Counted from the first letter of the stretch, positions 32,543 through 41,045 are shown. The stretch: 64,000 nucleotides of DNA from Ramlibacter monticola (GCF_016722785.1 NZ_JAEQNE010000008.1:1-64000), one strand, 5' to 3'. Made by a program: numbers and translations. The notes: generated by a model from the letters alone, not told the origin.

Positions 32543-33465
32543 TGGACATCGAAGTCTCGCGCGTGGTGTACGGCATGGAGTCGGACACCTACCGGGCCGC
32601 TCCCGGCTTCGCGCACTCGGACGGCAAGCGGCTGCGCCGCAGCCCGTGGCACTACAAGGCGCTCACGCTGCCGCGCGCGCCGGAGTTGGTGAAAGCGCCC
32701 GCCCCGCAGCAGGCCAGCGGGATCATGGCGCACGCGGCGACGCTGGAGCCGCACGAGTTCGACACGCGCTACGTGGTCGGGCCCGAGATCAACAAGAACA
32801 CGAATGCGTGGAAGGCGTTCGCCGACGAATGCGTCGAGCGCAAGGTGGAGCCGATCACGCAGCAGCAGAGGGACACCGCATTCGCGATGGCGGCATCGGC
32901 GCTTGCGCTGCCAGACTTCGCCTCGGTGATCGAAGGCGCAGCGCGCGAGGTGTCCCTGTGGTGGAAGTGCCCGGCCACCGGCGTGCTGGTGAAGGCGCGC
33001 CCCGACGCGGTGAAGGTCTACCCACCAGGCATCCCGGTGATCGCGGACGAGGCGCATCCCATCGCGCCGGAGCGCCTGGCGCTCATACACGACAAGGGCT
33101 TCGCGATCCTCGCGGACTTGAAGACCACCGACGACGCGAGCCCCGAGGAGTTCGCCGCCAGCACGGCGCGCTACAGCTACCACACGCAGGCGGCCTGGTA
33201 CAGCGAAGGCGTCGAGCGCGCGCTGAACGTGCCGGTGCTGTCGTTCTTGTTCTGCGTCGTCGAGCGCGAGTACCCGTATGCGGCGGCCACCTACACGCTG
33301 GACGACACCGCCATGCAGGTCGGCGCCGACTTGAACCGCGCCACGCGCGAGCTGTACGCGCAATGCCTGAAGGCCGACTCGTGGCCCGGCTATCCCCAGG
33401 ACACGCGCGACCTCGCGCTGCCTGCCTGGTACATGAAACGCTACCTGATGGGACAACCCGTATGA
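32542..33465 (+). CDS. PD-(D/E)XK exonuclease, RecE/exonuclease VIII-like
   Basis: The 307-residue protein is a phage recombination nuclease. A YRAAPGFAHSDGKRLRRSPW N-terminal region precedes a LVKARPDAVKVY strand (the 'kgr.D.....' acidic site) and FAILADLKTTDDASPEEFAA, where D-L-K-T is the D-x-K motif of the fold, then YHTQAAWYSEGV. It is followed by the RecT/Bet gene with a four-base overlap, forming the classical exonuclease-annealase pair that processes double-strand ends. Confidence 0.85.
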   Translation: MDIEVSRVVYGMESDTYRAAPGFAHSDGKRLRRSPWHYKALTLPRAPELVKAPAPQQASGIMAHAATLEPHEFDTRYVVGPEINKNTNAWKAFADECVERKVEPITQQQRDTAFAMAASALALPDFASVIEGAAREVSLWWKCPATGVLVKARPDAVKVYPPGIPVIADEAHPIAPERLALIHDKGFAILADLKTTDDASPEEFAASTARYSYHTQAAWYSEGVERALNVPVLSFLFCVVEREYPYAAATYTLDDTAMQVGADLNRATRELYAQCLKADSWPGYPQDTRDLALPAWYMKRYLMGQPV

Positions 33466-34304
33466 CCGAGATCGCCACCTTGCCAACGGCGCCCGCGCGC
33501 CCGCTCACGCTCGTGGAACGCACCGCTGCCGCCTTCGCGGTGGACCCCGAGAAACTGCTGCACACGCTGCGCATGACCTGCTTTCGCACCGGGCCCGACA
33601 AGCCGCAGGTCACCAACGAACAGATGATGGCGCTGCTGATCGTGCGCGAGCAGTACAACCTGAACCCGTTCACGAAAGAGCTCTTCGCCTTCGACGACAA
33701 GAGGGGCGGCATCATCCCCTACGTGTCGGTCGACGGTTGGTCGAGGATCGTCAACGAGCACGCGCAGTTCGACGGCATGGAGTTCGCGTGGGACGAGGCG
33801 CAGCAGGCCATGACCTGCATCATGTGGCGCAAGGACCGCAGCCATTCCACGGTGGTGACCGAGTACATGACCGAGTGCAAGCGAAACACCGAGCCGTGGA
33901 CCAAGAGCCCGCGCAGGATGCTGCGGCACAAGAGCCTGATGCAGTGCGCGCGCCTGGCCTTCGGCTTCGCGGGCATCTATGACCGCGACGAGGCCGAAGT
34001 CATTCGCGACGGTGGCCTGGTGGCGCAGGCGCCGGTGGCCTCGACGCAGCGCTCGCACTTGAAGAGCGTGCTGGCTGCCGCGCGCGAACACTTCGCCGCG
34101 CCGATCACCGACGTCGAGGATGCGTCCCAGGCCGGCGACGACGACGGGCCTGGCGGCACGGTGGAGAGCCTCACGGCTGCAATCCTGGCAGCGCCGGATC
34201 GCGACGCCGCCACCGAGATCCTCGACCGGGCGCGCAGCATCCTGAGCGAGGACGATCTGAGCGAGTTGGCGGCGAACTTCTCCGCTGCCTGGGACAACGT
34301 GTGA
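33462..34304 (+). CDS. bet: RecT/Bet single-strand annealing protein
   Basis: The 280-residue protein contains the Bet signature: VTNEQMMALLIVREQYNLNP, then FTKELFAFDDKRGGIIPYVS and VDGWSRIVNEHAQFDGMEF, with the downstream RRMLRHKSLMQCARLAFGFA. These are the core regions of lambda Bet/RecT annealases, which load on single strands made by the partner exonuclease. The C-terminal 80 residues are acidic and probably flexible. The gene symbol is used in the family sense. Confidence 0.9.
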   Translation: MTEIATLPTAPARPLTLVERTAAAFAVDPEKLLHTLRMTCFRTGPDKPQVTNEQMMALLIVREQYNLNPFTKELFAFDDKRGGIIPYVSVDGWSRIVNEHAQFDGMEFAWDEAQQAMTCIMWRKDRSHSTVVTEYMTECKRNTEPWTKSPRRMLRHKSLMQCARLAFGFAGIYDRDEAEVIRDGGLVAQAPVASTQRSHLKSVLAAAREHFAAPITDVEDASQAGDDDGPGGTVESLTAAILAAPDRDAATEILDRARSILSEDDLSELAANFSAAWDNV

Positions 34305-34315
34305 AGGGGACTCTC

Positions 34316-34543
34316 GTGAACGACAAGGTCAAGACCCGCGTGTACCTCGTGGAGATCACGGGGCAGGCCCAGCCGCGCTTGGTGCGCGCCACCTTCCCGC
34401 ACATCGCCGAGCGGCATGCCACCGCGCACATGGCGAGCGCGCGCCTGCCCACGCAGGATGAACTGATCGAATGCACGGTTGCGGGCATCAAGGTCGAAGA
34501 CGCGCACGAAGAGGCCCGCCAGGCCGAGCTGCCAGTCACGTAG
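34316..34543 (+). CDS. Small phage protein after bet
   Basis: GTG 34316 follows AAGGGGA by five bases, giving a 75-residue product MNDKVKTRVYLVEITGQAQP and an Ala/His-rich helix. An earlier GTG at 34301 overlaps the bet stop and lacks spacing. It resembles small early proteins often found after RecT genes; no function is known. Confidence 0.55.
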   Translation: MNDKVKTRVYLVEITGQAQPRLVRATFPHIAERHATAHMASARLPTQDELIECTVAGIKVEDAHEEARQAELPVT

Positions 34544-34843
34544 AAGCGCTTCACGTTTGTCAAGCTCTGCGTGGTCGCATTTCCCTAAGCCTCACCGGAA
34601 TGGACGAGGCTGAGTTGTCCCGCGTTATCCCGCTGGGCAGCGGTGGTTACCACTGTGTTACCGAATAGTTGTGAGGCGCACGAACACAGCGCCTGCCACG
34701 GTTCAGTTATTTCCGGGTCGTACTGATGGACTCTCAGAAAATCCGTTTGTCACGTTGCGCCGCTGTCACAAGAATGCCTTCCGGCTGGGCGCCATAGTCC
34801 GTGCGCACCCGCTATTGACTAGCTACGTCAGCACGTAGAGAGG
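34544..34843 (+). promoter_or_regulatory. 300-base intergenic region with a palindromic operator candidate
   Basis: No gene is visible here. Near its right end CTACGTCAGCACGTAG (34823-34838) is a perfect 6-bp inverted repeat around a 4-base centre, preceded by ATTGACT, a -35-like hexamer. It sits just before the start at 34844, a good place for regulation of that gene. The rest is moderately GC-rich without hairpins of note. Confidence 0.4.
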
Positions 34844-35383
34844 ATGGCCATGGCAACCAGCGAGCGAGTCACGACGGGACGCAACCCGAAGCAGAGCAAG
34901 AAGAGCAAGGCAGTGGCCGCTGATGGTCAGTACATCACGCGCGCCAGGATGTTGATGGTGCCCGCTGACGACAACCGTGGGTACGGCGGCTTACGAGATC
35001 GCGCGGGCAGCCAAGCGCGTGCGCGTGCCACCGAGCAGAGGCTGCGCACGATGATGCATGTGATCGCGCGGGCGCTGCTGGCGAAGCAGCGCGCCGAGCT
35101 CGCCGTCGTGCGCGAGGACGCGGTCATGAAGCAGATCCCCGACGACATCCAGCGCGCCGCCGCCGACATCCTCAACACCGTTTTCATCGCTCCCGAAGAG
35201 CGGCGCGACTACGCGCCTCATTCCAATCGCACAGTGACCCTGCCAGGACGAACGCCCTGCGTCGTGCGCGCGAAGTTGCGCGCGAGCGGCGCCACATGGA
35301 AGCAGGCAGCACCGTCGCTGGACTCCATTACGAAGGCCATTGACCAAGTAGTGAGGGACCACGGTGTGCCACTAGGTCACTGA
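34844..35383 (+). CDS. Phage protein of unknown function
   Basis: The 179-residue basic protein has a Lys/Ser-rich N-terminus and a helical middle (TEQRLRTMMHVIARALLAKQ). The central phrase AVMKQIPDDIQRAAADILNT and the C-terminal SGATWKQAAPSLDSITKAID look like small alpha-helical repeats. It has its own upstream regulatory region, so it may be expressed separately. It could be the missing regulator of lysogeny, but no HTH is evident. Confidence 0.55.
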   Translation: MAMATSERVTTGRNPKQSKKSKAVAADGQYITRARMLMVPADDNRGYGGLRDRAGSQARARATEQRLRTMMHVIARALLAKQRAELAVVREDAVMKQIPDDIQRAAADILNTVFIAPEERRDYAPHSNRTVTLPGRTPCVVRAKLRASGATWKQAAPSLDSITKAIDQVVRDHGVPLGH

Positions 35384-35562
35384 GACTCTCTTAGCTTGTC
35401 GCGACCACAAGTCGCGACACAAGGGAAGCTGGCGGCGCATTGAGGTGCCTCGCTGGCTTTGCTTTTTCTGCGCACGTGGCAATTGACTGTCACTGCAGGA
35501 GAGGTACGCCTTGGTGAATCTGGAATGTGTAGATCCTGGTCTAACTCTTTCTGGAGATGAAC
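35384..35562 (+). promoter_or_regulatory. Intergenic region before a small gene
   Basis: About 180 bases without a gene separate two rightward genes. AATTGACTG (from 35481) offers a -35-like hexamer and the following gene has GGAG at a proper distance. No repeats or terminator hairpin were found. Confidence 0.3.
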
Positions 35563-35781
35563 ATGTCGCACTTCAATTCGGACAAGCAGCGTGCCTTGCA
35601 AGACATGCTGCAGAACATCAGGAAGGTGGTCGACGCCGACAGCGTGTTCGTGATGGTGATCGATCACGGGCAGTGCTACCGCGCGCACGAGGGCACGAGC
35701 TCGTTCGATGTGCTGCTGCAGGATTGGCTCGGCGCCGCGCAGCGTCACGTGGCGCAGCGCGATTTCGACAGGCGGGGCTAG
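35563..35781 (+). CDS. Small phage protein
   Basis: The 72-residue product starts MSHFNSDKQRALQDMLQNIR. The ATG at 35563 has GGAG six bases upstream, whereas the ATG at 35557 is too close. It is alpha/beta, with VFVMVIDHGQCYRAH in the middle. Its stop overlaps the region of the next start. No family is recognised. Confidence 0.5.
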   Translation: MSHFNSDKQRALQDMLQNIRKVVDADSVFVMVIDHGQCYRAHEGTSSFDVLLQDWLGAAQRHVAQRDFDRRG

Positions 35782-35783
35782 TG

Positions 35784-36266
35784 ATGGTGAAGCGAGCAGT
35801 TAGGAGGAACGACGACGACGCCTCCATGCCGCGCACGTGGCGGGAGGTACCCGTGGGCATGGAGATGACGCTGGTGGAGATCGGGCGGCTGACCTGCAAG
35901 TTCAAACCGAAGACGTACCACAACAACGGCAAGGGCTTTGATTGGCTGCGCGAGAGCGATCTGCCGCGCAGCGGGCGCAAGCTTCGCTGGAAGGCGGAAT
36001 CGGTTCTCGCCGATTGGATCGCGGATCTGCGGCGCCGAGGGCACGAGGAGCACACGAGCGAGCTGCACATGCAACTGATGCGCCTCACCAGCAAGAGCAA
36101 GATGGGGATGGGGATGGGGATGGAGTTGGCGCAAGCGTTCGCCTCGCGGCCCCTCGGGATGCGCCGCACGCTGGAGGGAGGGACCGAGTTTTTCGTGCCT
36201 GGCCCCGCGTGCGACAACGTCAAGCCGCCGCCGCAGGAGGATCCCGACCACGATCCCGACAGATGA
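35784..36266 (+). CDS. Phage protein with Met-Gly repeat
   Basis: The 160-residue basic protein contains WREVPVGMEMTLVEIGRLTC, a RKLRWKAESVLADWIADLRR helix and an odd MGMGMGM run near residue 110, encoded by a GGGATG hexamer repeat. The C-terminus is acidic and proline-rich (PPPQEDPDHDPDR). It ends the rightward operon just before a terminator. Its function is unknown. Confidence 0.5.
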   Translation: MVKRAVRRNDDDASMPRTWREVPVGMEMTLVEIGRLTCKFKPKTYHNNGKGFDWLRESDLPRSGRKLRWKAESVLADWIADLRRRGHEEHTSELHMQLMRLTSKSKMGMGMGMELAQAFASRPLGMRRTLEGGTEFFVPGPACDNVKPPPQEDPDHDPDR

Positions 36267-36283
36267 AGCACGGCGAAGAGAAG

Positions 36284-36306
36284 CGGCCCCATCGGGGCCG
36301 TTTCTT
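36284..36306 (+). terminator. Terminator of the rightward early operon
   Basis: CGGCCCC (36284-36290) and GGGGCCG (36294-36300) form a compact hairpin followed by TTTCTT, 17 bases after the last plus-strand gene. Confidence 0.75.
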
Positions 36307-36445
36307 CGTGTGCGTGGCGCGTCACTTCTGAGGGGTCCAGTAGGCGAGGTGAGCCACGCGGACAGCGCGGCGCGCAGCGCGCGTACTCGCCCTGCGCCCG
36401 CAGTTCCTCCAGCCGCACGAACTGGTCGTCTGTCAGAGCCATGAC

Positions 36446-36706
36446 TCAGACATCCGGGTGTTCGTTCGCCACGAAGATGACGGCAGTGCCGTGGTGGCTC
36501 ACGCCCTGCACGCGCTTGACGGTGTCGGGCGTGGGCTGCTGGTCGGCAGGCAGCGTGTAGAAGGCTTCTTCGATGGCAGCGGCCATGGAGTAGCCCAGCA
36601 TCTCCTCAAAGCGCGCGATAGCGGCCTTGCGGGTCTTGTAGTTGCGCGAGGTGGATCCACCGAGGTCGCGGGTCTTCACGGTGTAGGTCGTGGTTGTCAT
36701 GGTCAT
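36446..36706 (-). CDS. Small phage protein beside the integrase
   Basis: The 86-residue protein starts MTMTTTTYTVKTRDLGGSTS, has a NYKTRKAAIARFEEMLGYSM helix and ends in VQGVSHHGTAVIFVANEHPD. It lies downstream of the integrase on the same strand. The size and place recall excisionase or accessory genes, but there is no clear HTH. The upstream longer frame is a shadow of the integrase C-terminus. Confidence 0.5.
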   Translation of the reverse strand: MTMTTTTYTVKTRDLGGSTSRNYKTRKAAIARFEEMLGYSMAAAIEEAFYTLPADQQPTPDTVKRVQGVSHHGTAVIFVANEHPDV

Positions 36707-36761
36707 GAGTCCACTGGATTGGTTTGGAAGCGGAACGCTTGCGCGTCCCAGGTTGGAACAA

Positions 36762-38408
36762 TCAGGCGGCGAGCGCCAGGGGCTCGACTTGGTCGGTGAG
36801 CTCGCGCGAGTCGCGTAGGTCGTCGAGGTAGTTCGCCCAGGCCTGCATCGCGGCGAGGGATTCCTTGGGCAGGTCGAAGGAAGCGGCGGCCTGCACGAGC
36901 GCGTTGATGCGGTCACGGTCGTAGGAGGCGCCCATGCCGCCCGTGTTCGCGCGCTCCAGCATCGCCACCAGCCGGGCGGTACCGCCCAGCATCTCGCGCG
37001 CGTCGTCGTGGCCGATCACGGTTTCCAGCACGAGCGGCGGAACGCCCATGCGCTTCGCCATCGTGCGGAAGCAGGCGCGGGAGCCGTGAGGCGTGTGGTG
37101 CAGCGGGTTGATGTTCAGGTCGGCCTGCGCCTTGCGCTTCTCCTTCGACAGCGTGGCGAGATGCGCGGCCTCTTCGTGCGTGTGCTTGCCGAAGCCGAGC
37201 TGCACCAGGCGCTGGTTCATCTGGTACTCGCCCATGACGATGTTGCCCGCGCGCTCGCCGGGGAACAGGTAGTCCCCGGTGGTGGCGGCGCGCAGCTCGC
37301 GCACGAGCTCCACGGTCTGGCGCGACAGGTACACCACGTGGTCGGGGATCAGCCCGTCGCGCTTCTTCTGCTCGTGACCCTTCATGCCCTTGCCCTTGCC
37401 GTGCGGATCGACGGCGGGGATCGTCCACTTCGGGAAGGCGCCGTCGAGGTCGCTCATCTCATCGAAGCGGGCGAAGCGCACGTTGTCGTAGCGCTGCGCG
37501 GTCAGCAGCGTGAACTTCAGTGCGTTGCTCGGCACCACCGAGTACTGCTTGACACCGCTGGACTTGGGCAACGGGGCCCACAGGGCGCGCACCAGCACGG
37601 CGAGCTTGGAGTCTTCGGTGAGCGCGGCGCGGTGCTGGCGGCGGGGCGTCTTCGCCTTCAGCGAACCATCGTCGGCCTTCACCGGGCAGGCGTTCGTGCG
37701 CCACTTGCGCGGGCTCTTCGCGGCCCACGCGAACACCTTGCGGCAGTAGCCCTTCACCTTCCACGTGGTATGGGCGATACCGGCGGCGACCATTGCGTCC
37801 TCGACGGTCTGGATGTCGCACTCGTTGACGTCGTTCACGTGCTTGTCGCCGAACAGCGGAATGCAGTGCTTCACGAGCGCCTCGGCGATGCGCGCGAGGT
37901 GGCGCTGGCCGATGCCCATCGGGTTGGCGTCGATGTAGCCCAGCGTGCAGGCATGGAAGGACTGCGGCACGCACAAGTCCAACGTCCAGAGCTTCGCGTT
38001 GGGTTCCTTCTCGCGCAGCGCGGCGCGCTTCTCGGCGGCGGCGCCCTCGGCCTTCGCCTGCGCGGCCTTCTCCTTCGTTTCGGTGCGCTTCGCGGCGGCG
38101 GCGGCGTTGGGATCGAAGCTCTTGTCGTTCTTCGTGCGCAGCACCAGCGCGGCGCCCAGCTCGCGCGCCTTCTCCGGGGTGACGCTGGCCGCCGCCAGGC
38201 GACCGTTGCCGCCCAGGCGGCACTCGCCCACCGTGGCCTTTGTGGTGGTGGTCTTGCCGGGGCGCATGTACGCCTGGGCCCAGCGGCCCGTGCGGTCGCC
38301 AGCGGTAATCAGGTACAGCCCCTTGCCGTCGTGGATGTACTGCGGCTCGTCGGAGCGCAGCGCGGCGAGGAAGGTGTCTTCGGTCATCTGTTCGACGATC
38401 TTCGGCAT
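36762..38408 (-). CDS. int: Tyrosine-recombinase integrase
   Basis: The 548-residue phage integrase has the catalytic residues in order: Arg306 in LLTAQRYDNVRF, His441-x-x-Arg444 in HGSRACFR, His467 in VIGHDD and nucleophile Tyr496 in GASYDRDR. The N-terminal 80 residues resemble the P4-type arm-binding region (YIHDGKGLYLITAGDRTGRW), and a long Lys/Ala/Glu helix (100-135) links to the core-binding domain. It is near the right end of the prophage and directs integration and, with accessory factors, excision. Confidence 0.9.
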   Translation of the reverse strand: MPKIVEQMTEDTFLAALRSDEPQYIHDGKGLYLITAGDRTGRWAQAYMRPGKTTTTKATVGECRLGGNGRLAAASVTPEKARELGAALVLRTKNDKSFDPNAAAAAKRTETKEKAAQAKAEGAAAEKRAALREKEPNAKLWTLDLCVPQSFHACTLGYIDANPMGIGQRHLARIAEALVKHCIPLFGDKHVNDVNECDIQTVEDAMVAAGIAHTTWKVKGYCRKVFAWAAKSPRKWRTNACPVKADDGSLKAKTPRRQHRAALTEDSKLAVLVRALWAPLPKSSGVKQYSVVPSNALKFTLLTAQRYDNVRFARFDEMSDLDGAFPKWTIPAVDPHGKGKGMKGHEQKKRDGLIPDHVVYLSRQTVELVRELRAATTGDYLFPGERAGNIVMGEYQMNQRLVQLGFGKHTHEEAAHLATLSKEKRKAQADLNINPLHHTPHGSRACFRTMAKRMGVPPLVLETVIGHDDAREMLGGTARLVAMLERANTGGMGASYDRDRINALVQAAASFDLPKESLAAMQAWANYLDDLRDSRELTDQVEPLALAA

Positions 38409-38472
38409 GGCTGGGAGTCCTTTTGTTGCGCCGCTTCGCGCGCGGCTGAGTTACTGAAGGACTTCAGTCTGA

Positions 38473-38490
38473 TGCACATCCTGGTGCACA
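38473..38490. promoter_or_regulatory. Inverted repeat upstream of the integrase
   Basis: TGCAC and GTGCA flank ATCCTG (inside GATGCACATCCTGGTGCACA), about 60 bases before the integrase start. It could bind a regulator or the integrase itself near the attachment site. The evidence is only the symmetry. Confidence 0.35.
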
Positions 38491-38512
38491 AAAAGGGGGG
38501 ACTTGAATGCAG

Positions 38513-38556
38513 AAAAGCCCGCTTGCTATGGGCAAGCGGGCTTGTCGGTTTTTGCC
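38513..38556. terminator. Bidirectional terminator at the prophage right edge
   Basis: GCCCGCTTGC (38517-38526) and GCAAGCGGGC (38532-38541) form a 10-bp stem with T-rich flanks on both strands (GGTTTTTG to the right, TTTTC on the minus strand). It insulates the prophage from the chromosome and probably lies close to the attachment junction. Confidence 0.75.
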
Positions 38557-38661
38557 ATTTTTCCCAATCGGGACAATGGGTTAGCGCTACTTAGGGGGTG
38601 GCATCAGGCCAGTCCTTTTGACCGAAGAAGGGGCGCAAACGCGGCCCTTTTTTCATCGGCT

Positions 38662-39027
38662 TCAGTTGCGGTCCCCCTTCACGACCTTCTTCGACTTCTT
38701 CTTGCCCTTGGCGGCCTTGGTGGAAGAGGACGTGCTGGCCGCCATCGTCGTCTCGCCACCGGCGGGCGCCGCACCGGCCGTGGCGCCGGAATTCATCGTG
38801 GCGGACGCGCCCGTGCCACCGGCCGCGGCGCCGGCGCCCATGCTGCCCTGCGTCGCCGCACCGCCGCCGCCCGGCGTGCCGGTCGATCCCATCGGGGTGT
38901 TCTGCGTGCTGCGCTGCCCCGCGCCGACGGCGGGGTCGGTGGCGGGCCGCGGAGGCGTGCCTTGCGCGAAGGCGAGGCTGAGGGTCGCCGCGGCGAGCGC
39001 GGCGGTCAGGATCTTGGGCGAGAACAT
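38662..39027 (-). CDS. Secreted low-complexity protein
   Basis: The 121-residue product has a signal peptide (MFSPKILTAALAAATLSLAF, cleavage near AFAQG). The mature part is rich in Gly, Ala, Thr and Ser and ends with a basic KAAKGKKKSKKVVKGDRN tail. Such proteins are common in Comamonadaceae and have no known function; the basic tail could contact the cell envelope or nucleic acid. GGAGCG precedes the start. Confidence 0.65.
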   Translation of the reverse strand: MFSPKILTAALAAATLSLAFAQGTPPRPATDPAVGAGQRSTQNTPMGSTGTPGGGGAATQGSMGAGAAAGGTGASATMNSGATAGAAPAGGETTMAASTSSSTKAAKGKKKSKKVVKGDRN

Positions 39028-39155
39028 GTGGAATCGCTCCTTTGAGATGGCTCGGGACCGGCGAGGCGCCGGTCCGGCCAAGATAAGGAGCCGCCGTTGA
39101 GGCAACGTCGGTCCGGCGCGCACGCCGGTGTCGGACGGTATCGGACGGCGTGGGA

Positions 39156-39809
39156 CTAGCGCTGCTCCAGCGCGCGCACGAAGCCCTGCACGGTCCGCGT
39201 CTCCGGCAGCACGTAGACCACGCTGCGGGAGGCGCCGAGCACGCGCTGCACGACGTCCGTGTAGAAGGCCACGGGCACCACCACGCAGCCCCAGGACACG
39301 CGCATCTTCGCGGCCTGCGCGGTGGACAGGCGGCCCGCGCGGCCCGCGTAGGAGAAGCCGGGCCGCAGGCGGTGGATGGCGAAGGCGCTTTCGTAGTCGA
39401 CCCAGATCACGTGCTCGCCCGTGCGGTTCTCGCCCGGCTGCGCCTCGAAGCGGCCCGCCGGCGTGGTGCGCTCGTCGGGCGGCACGTGCCCGCCCTGGGC
39501 ATGGTCGCCGACCCCGGCCACGGTGTGATCGCCCGGCGCGCTTCCGAGCAGCGCCGGCGAATGACCGGCCAGGCGGCCGTCGCCATCGAACACGTAGAGG
39601 TGCGCGCTGCGCTTGTCGACGACCGCGTAGGGCCGGCCGCGGGCGTCACCGGTGCGCTGCACCCAGCCCACGAGGCTGCGCGCGTCTTCCGACGCACCGA
39701 GCTGCTGGAAGGTTTCGGTGGCCCAGCCGGCCGCCGGCGCGAGCGCCGCGACCACCACCCATGCCGTACTGCCGGCTGCCTTGCGCAGCCACCGGCGTGC
39801 ATCCTCCAT
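39156..39809 (-). CDS. L,D-transpeptidase (YkuD-like) paralogue 1
   Basis: The 217-residue protein has an N-terminal membrane or signal segment (AGSTAWVVVAALAPAAGWA). A YkuD-like catalytic region follows, with SAFAIHRLRPGFSYAG and the active-site motif RVSWGCVVVPVAFY, where Cys follows S-W-G in place of S-H-G. It would act on peptidoglycan in the periplasm. AGGGGA ahead of ATG 39809 decides the start; a longer TTG start is unlikely. A close paralogue lies next to it. Confidence 0.8.
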   Translation of the reverse strand: MEDARRWLRKAAGSTAWVVVAALAPAAGWATETFQQLGASEDARSLVGWVQRTGDARGRPYAVVDKRSAHLYVFDGDGRLAGHSPALLGSAPGDHTVAGVGDHAQGGHVPPDERTTPAGRFEAQPGENRTGEHVIWVDYESAFAIHRLRPGFSYAGRAGRLSTAQAAKMRVSWGCVVVPVAFYTDVVQRVLGASRSVVYVLPETRTVQGFVRALEQR

Positions 39810-39910
39810 CCGGGTCCCCTGTCGCCGAGCCAGGAGGCTCAACAGGGGCGGATGCTATCAAGCGCGGCCGTGCGGCCGCAAGGACCTCAAGGTAAATGCG
39901 ACGTGAACCC

Positions 39911-40759
39911 TCAGCGGGCCGGCTGGAGGGCCACCTTCTGCACCGGGTTGCCCTGGATCGCCTGCGGGGCGGCAGCCATCTGCGCGGGATCCGTGACGTC
40001 GTAGGCGCCGAACACCTGCTGCGGCGTCTTGACTTCCGGCAGCACGTAGATGACGGCGCCGAACTTCGTAACTGTGGGCTTCAGCACGTCCTCGTAGAAG
40101 GTCACCGGCAGGTTGATGCAGCCGAAGGAGATGCGGTTGTCGTCGGTGGTGAGCGTGGCCAGCCGCTCCAGCCGGCGCTCGCGCGCCACCAGCGGCCGGA
40201 TGCGGTGCATGGACACCGCCGCGTCGTAATCGACCCAGACCACGTCCTCGTTGTTGGCGTTCATGCCCGGCTCGGCGACGAAACGGCCGGCCGGCGTGGT
40301 CTTCTCCTCGGGGCGCACCGCGGACAAGGGCTTGTCGCCGATGCCGGGGAAGGTGTCGTCGCCGCGGGCTTCACCGAGCAGGGCGGGCGCGCTGTCCTTC
40401 AGCCTGCCGTCGGGGGCGAAGACGTACACCCGCGCATCCTTCTTGTCGACCACCACGAAGGCATGGCGCTTGTTGTTGCGGGTGTGGACCACCCAGTTGG
40501 CCACCAGGCGCGCATCGGGCGAGGCCTGCTCGCCCGCGAAGTCCGCCAGCCGCAGGGCGGGAGCGGTGCCCGGTGCCGGCCTGGCATGCGGCGCCATGGC
40601 CACGGGGGGCCGCTGCTGCGCCTCCTGCTGCGTGTCGCGGCTCTTCTTGAGCGACAGCAGCGGCAAGGCCAGCATCACGGCCAGGCCGAGCAGCACGCCC
40701 TTGCGCATCCAGGCGACGAATTCGGATTGCTGCGCTTTCTTCTGTCCCGCTTCCTGCAT
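39911..40759 (-). CDS. L,D-transpeptidase (YkuD-like) paralogue 2
   Basis: The 282-residue protein begins with a cytoplasmic stub and one membrane anchor (GVLLGLAVMLALPLLSL), followed by a Pro-rich linker. The catalytic part repeats the neighbour's plan: ARVYVFAPDGRLKDSAPALL, EKTTPAGRF, AVSMHRIRP and the active site RISFGCINLPVTFYE. It would be anchored in the inner membrane and modify peptidoglycan cross-links. The two genes look like a local duplication with different anchors. Confidence 0.82.
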   Translation of the reverse strand: MQEAGQKKAQQSEFVAWMRKGVLLGLAVMLALPLLSLKKSRDTQQEAQQRPPVAMAPHARPAPGTAPALRLADFAGEQASPDARLVANWVVHTRNNKRHAFVVVDKKDARVYVFAPDGRLKDSAPALLGEARGDDTFPGIGDKPLSAVRPEEKTTPAGRFVAEPGMNANNEDVVWVDYDAAVSMHRIRPLVARERRLERLATLTTDDNRISFGCINLPVTFYEDVLKPTVTKFGAVIYVLPEVKTPQQVFGAYDVTDPAQMAAAPQAIQGNPVQKVALQPAR

Positions 40760-40868
40760 GGTGCTTCTCTTCCTTCGAAGGAAGCGCCAGCTTAGGCAGG
40801 CTCCGCCGTGGCGCGCGTCCGGGGATCAAGGCACCCGGTGTAGGAGCACAGCGGGCACGGGCTGTACG

Positions 40869-41045
40869 TCAGGACGCTCCGGCGGCCGGCGCCCGCGCTT
40901 CCTCGCCCCACAGCGCGATCTGCAGGGCGGGATCCGCGCATTCGCAGCCGAGCGCGAGGTCGGGATCGTCCAGCACGGAGGCAGGCACCTCCAGGAACGG
41001 CGGCATGGCGGATGGGGCAGGAACGGACGGCTCCATTTCAGGCAT
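40869..41045 (-). CDS. Small hypothetical protein
   Basis: This 58-residue acidic protein (MPEMEPSVPAPSAMPPFLEV...DLALGCECADPALQIALWGE) has AGGGAG upstream of the ATG. It has one CxC pair and is Pro/Ala rich. The gene is too short for family assignment, but codon usage and ribosome binding site support translation. Confidence 0.5.
   Translation of the reverse strand: MPEMEPSVPAPSAMPPFLEVPASVLDDPDLALGCECADPALQIALWGEEARAPAAGAS

Larger units (their letters stand above)
2500..38560. mobile_element. Podovirus-like prophage, about 36 kb
   Basis: The block from the lysis-end lipoprotein (2529) to the integrase (38408) contains an almost complete phage genome: integrase, RecT-type recombination, replication, terminase, portal, scaffold, capsid, adaptor, nozzle, ejection and fibre genes. 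There is no tape-measure, sheath or major tail-tube gene, which indicates a short-tailed phage. The portal length (705 residues) and the adaptor and nozzle pair are P22-like. The ends are approximate: I could not find a direct repeat serving as attL/attR, and no tRNA gene is visible at either edge. The left edge abuts a broken integron attC. Confidence 0.85.

Noticed and set aside
35618..36442. Long minus-strand frame starting MALTDDQFVRLEELRAQGEY
   Set aside because: After about 25 plausible residues it runs antisense to a plus-strand gene and through the terminator; it may hold a decayed start only.
38580..38588. GTTAGCGCT at the right prophage edge matches the attC1 right core and following bases
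   Set aside because: No left core, stem or arm similarity lies around it, so nine matching bases are probably chance.
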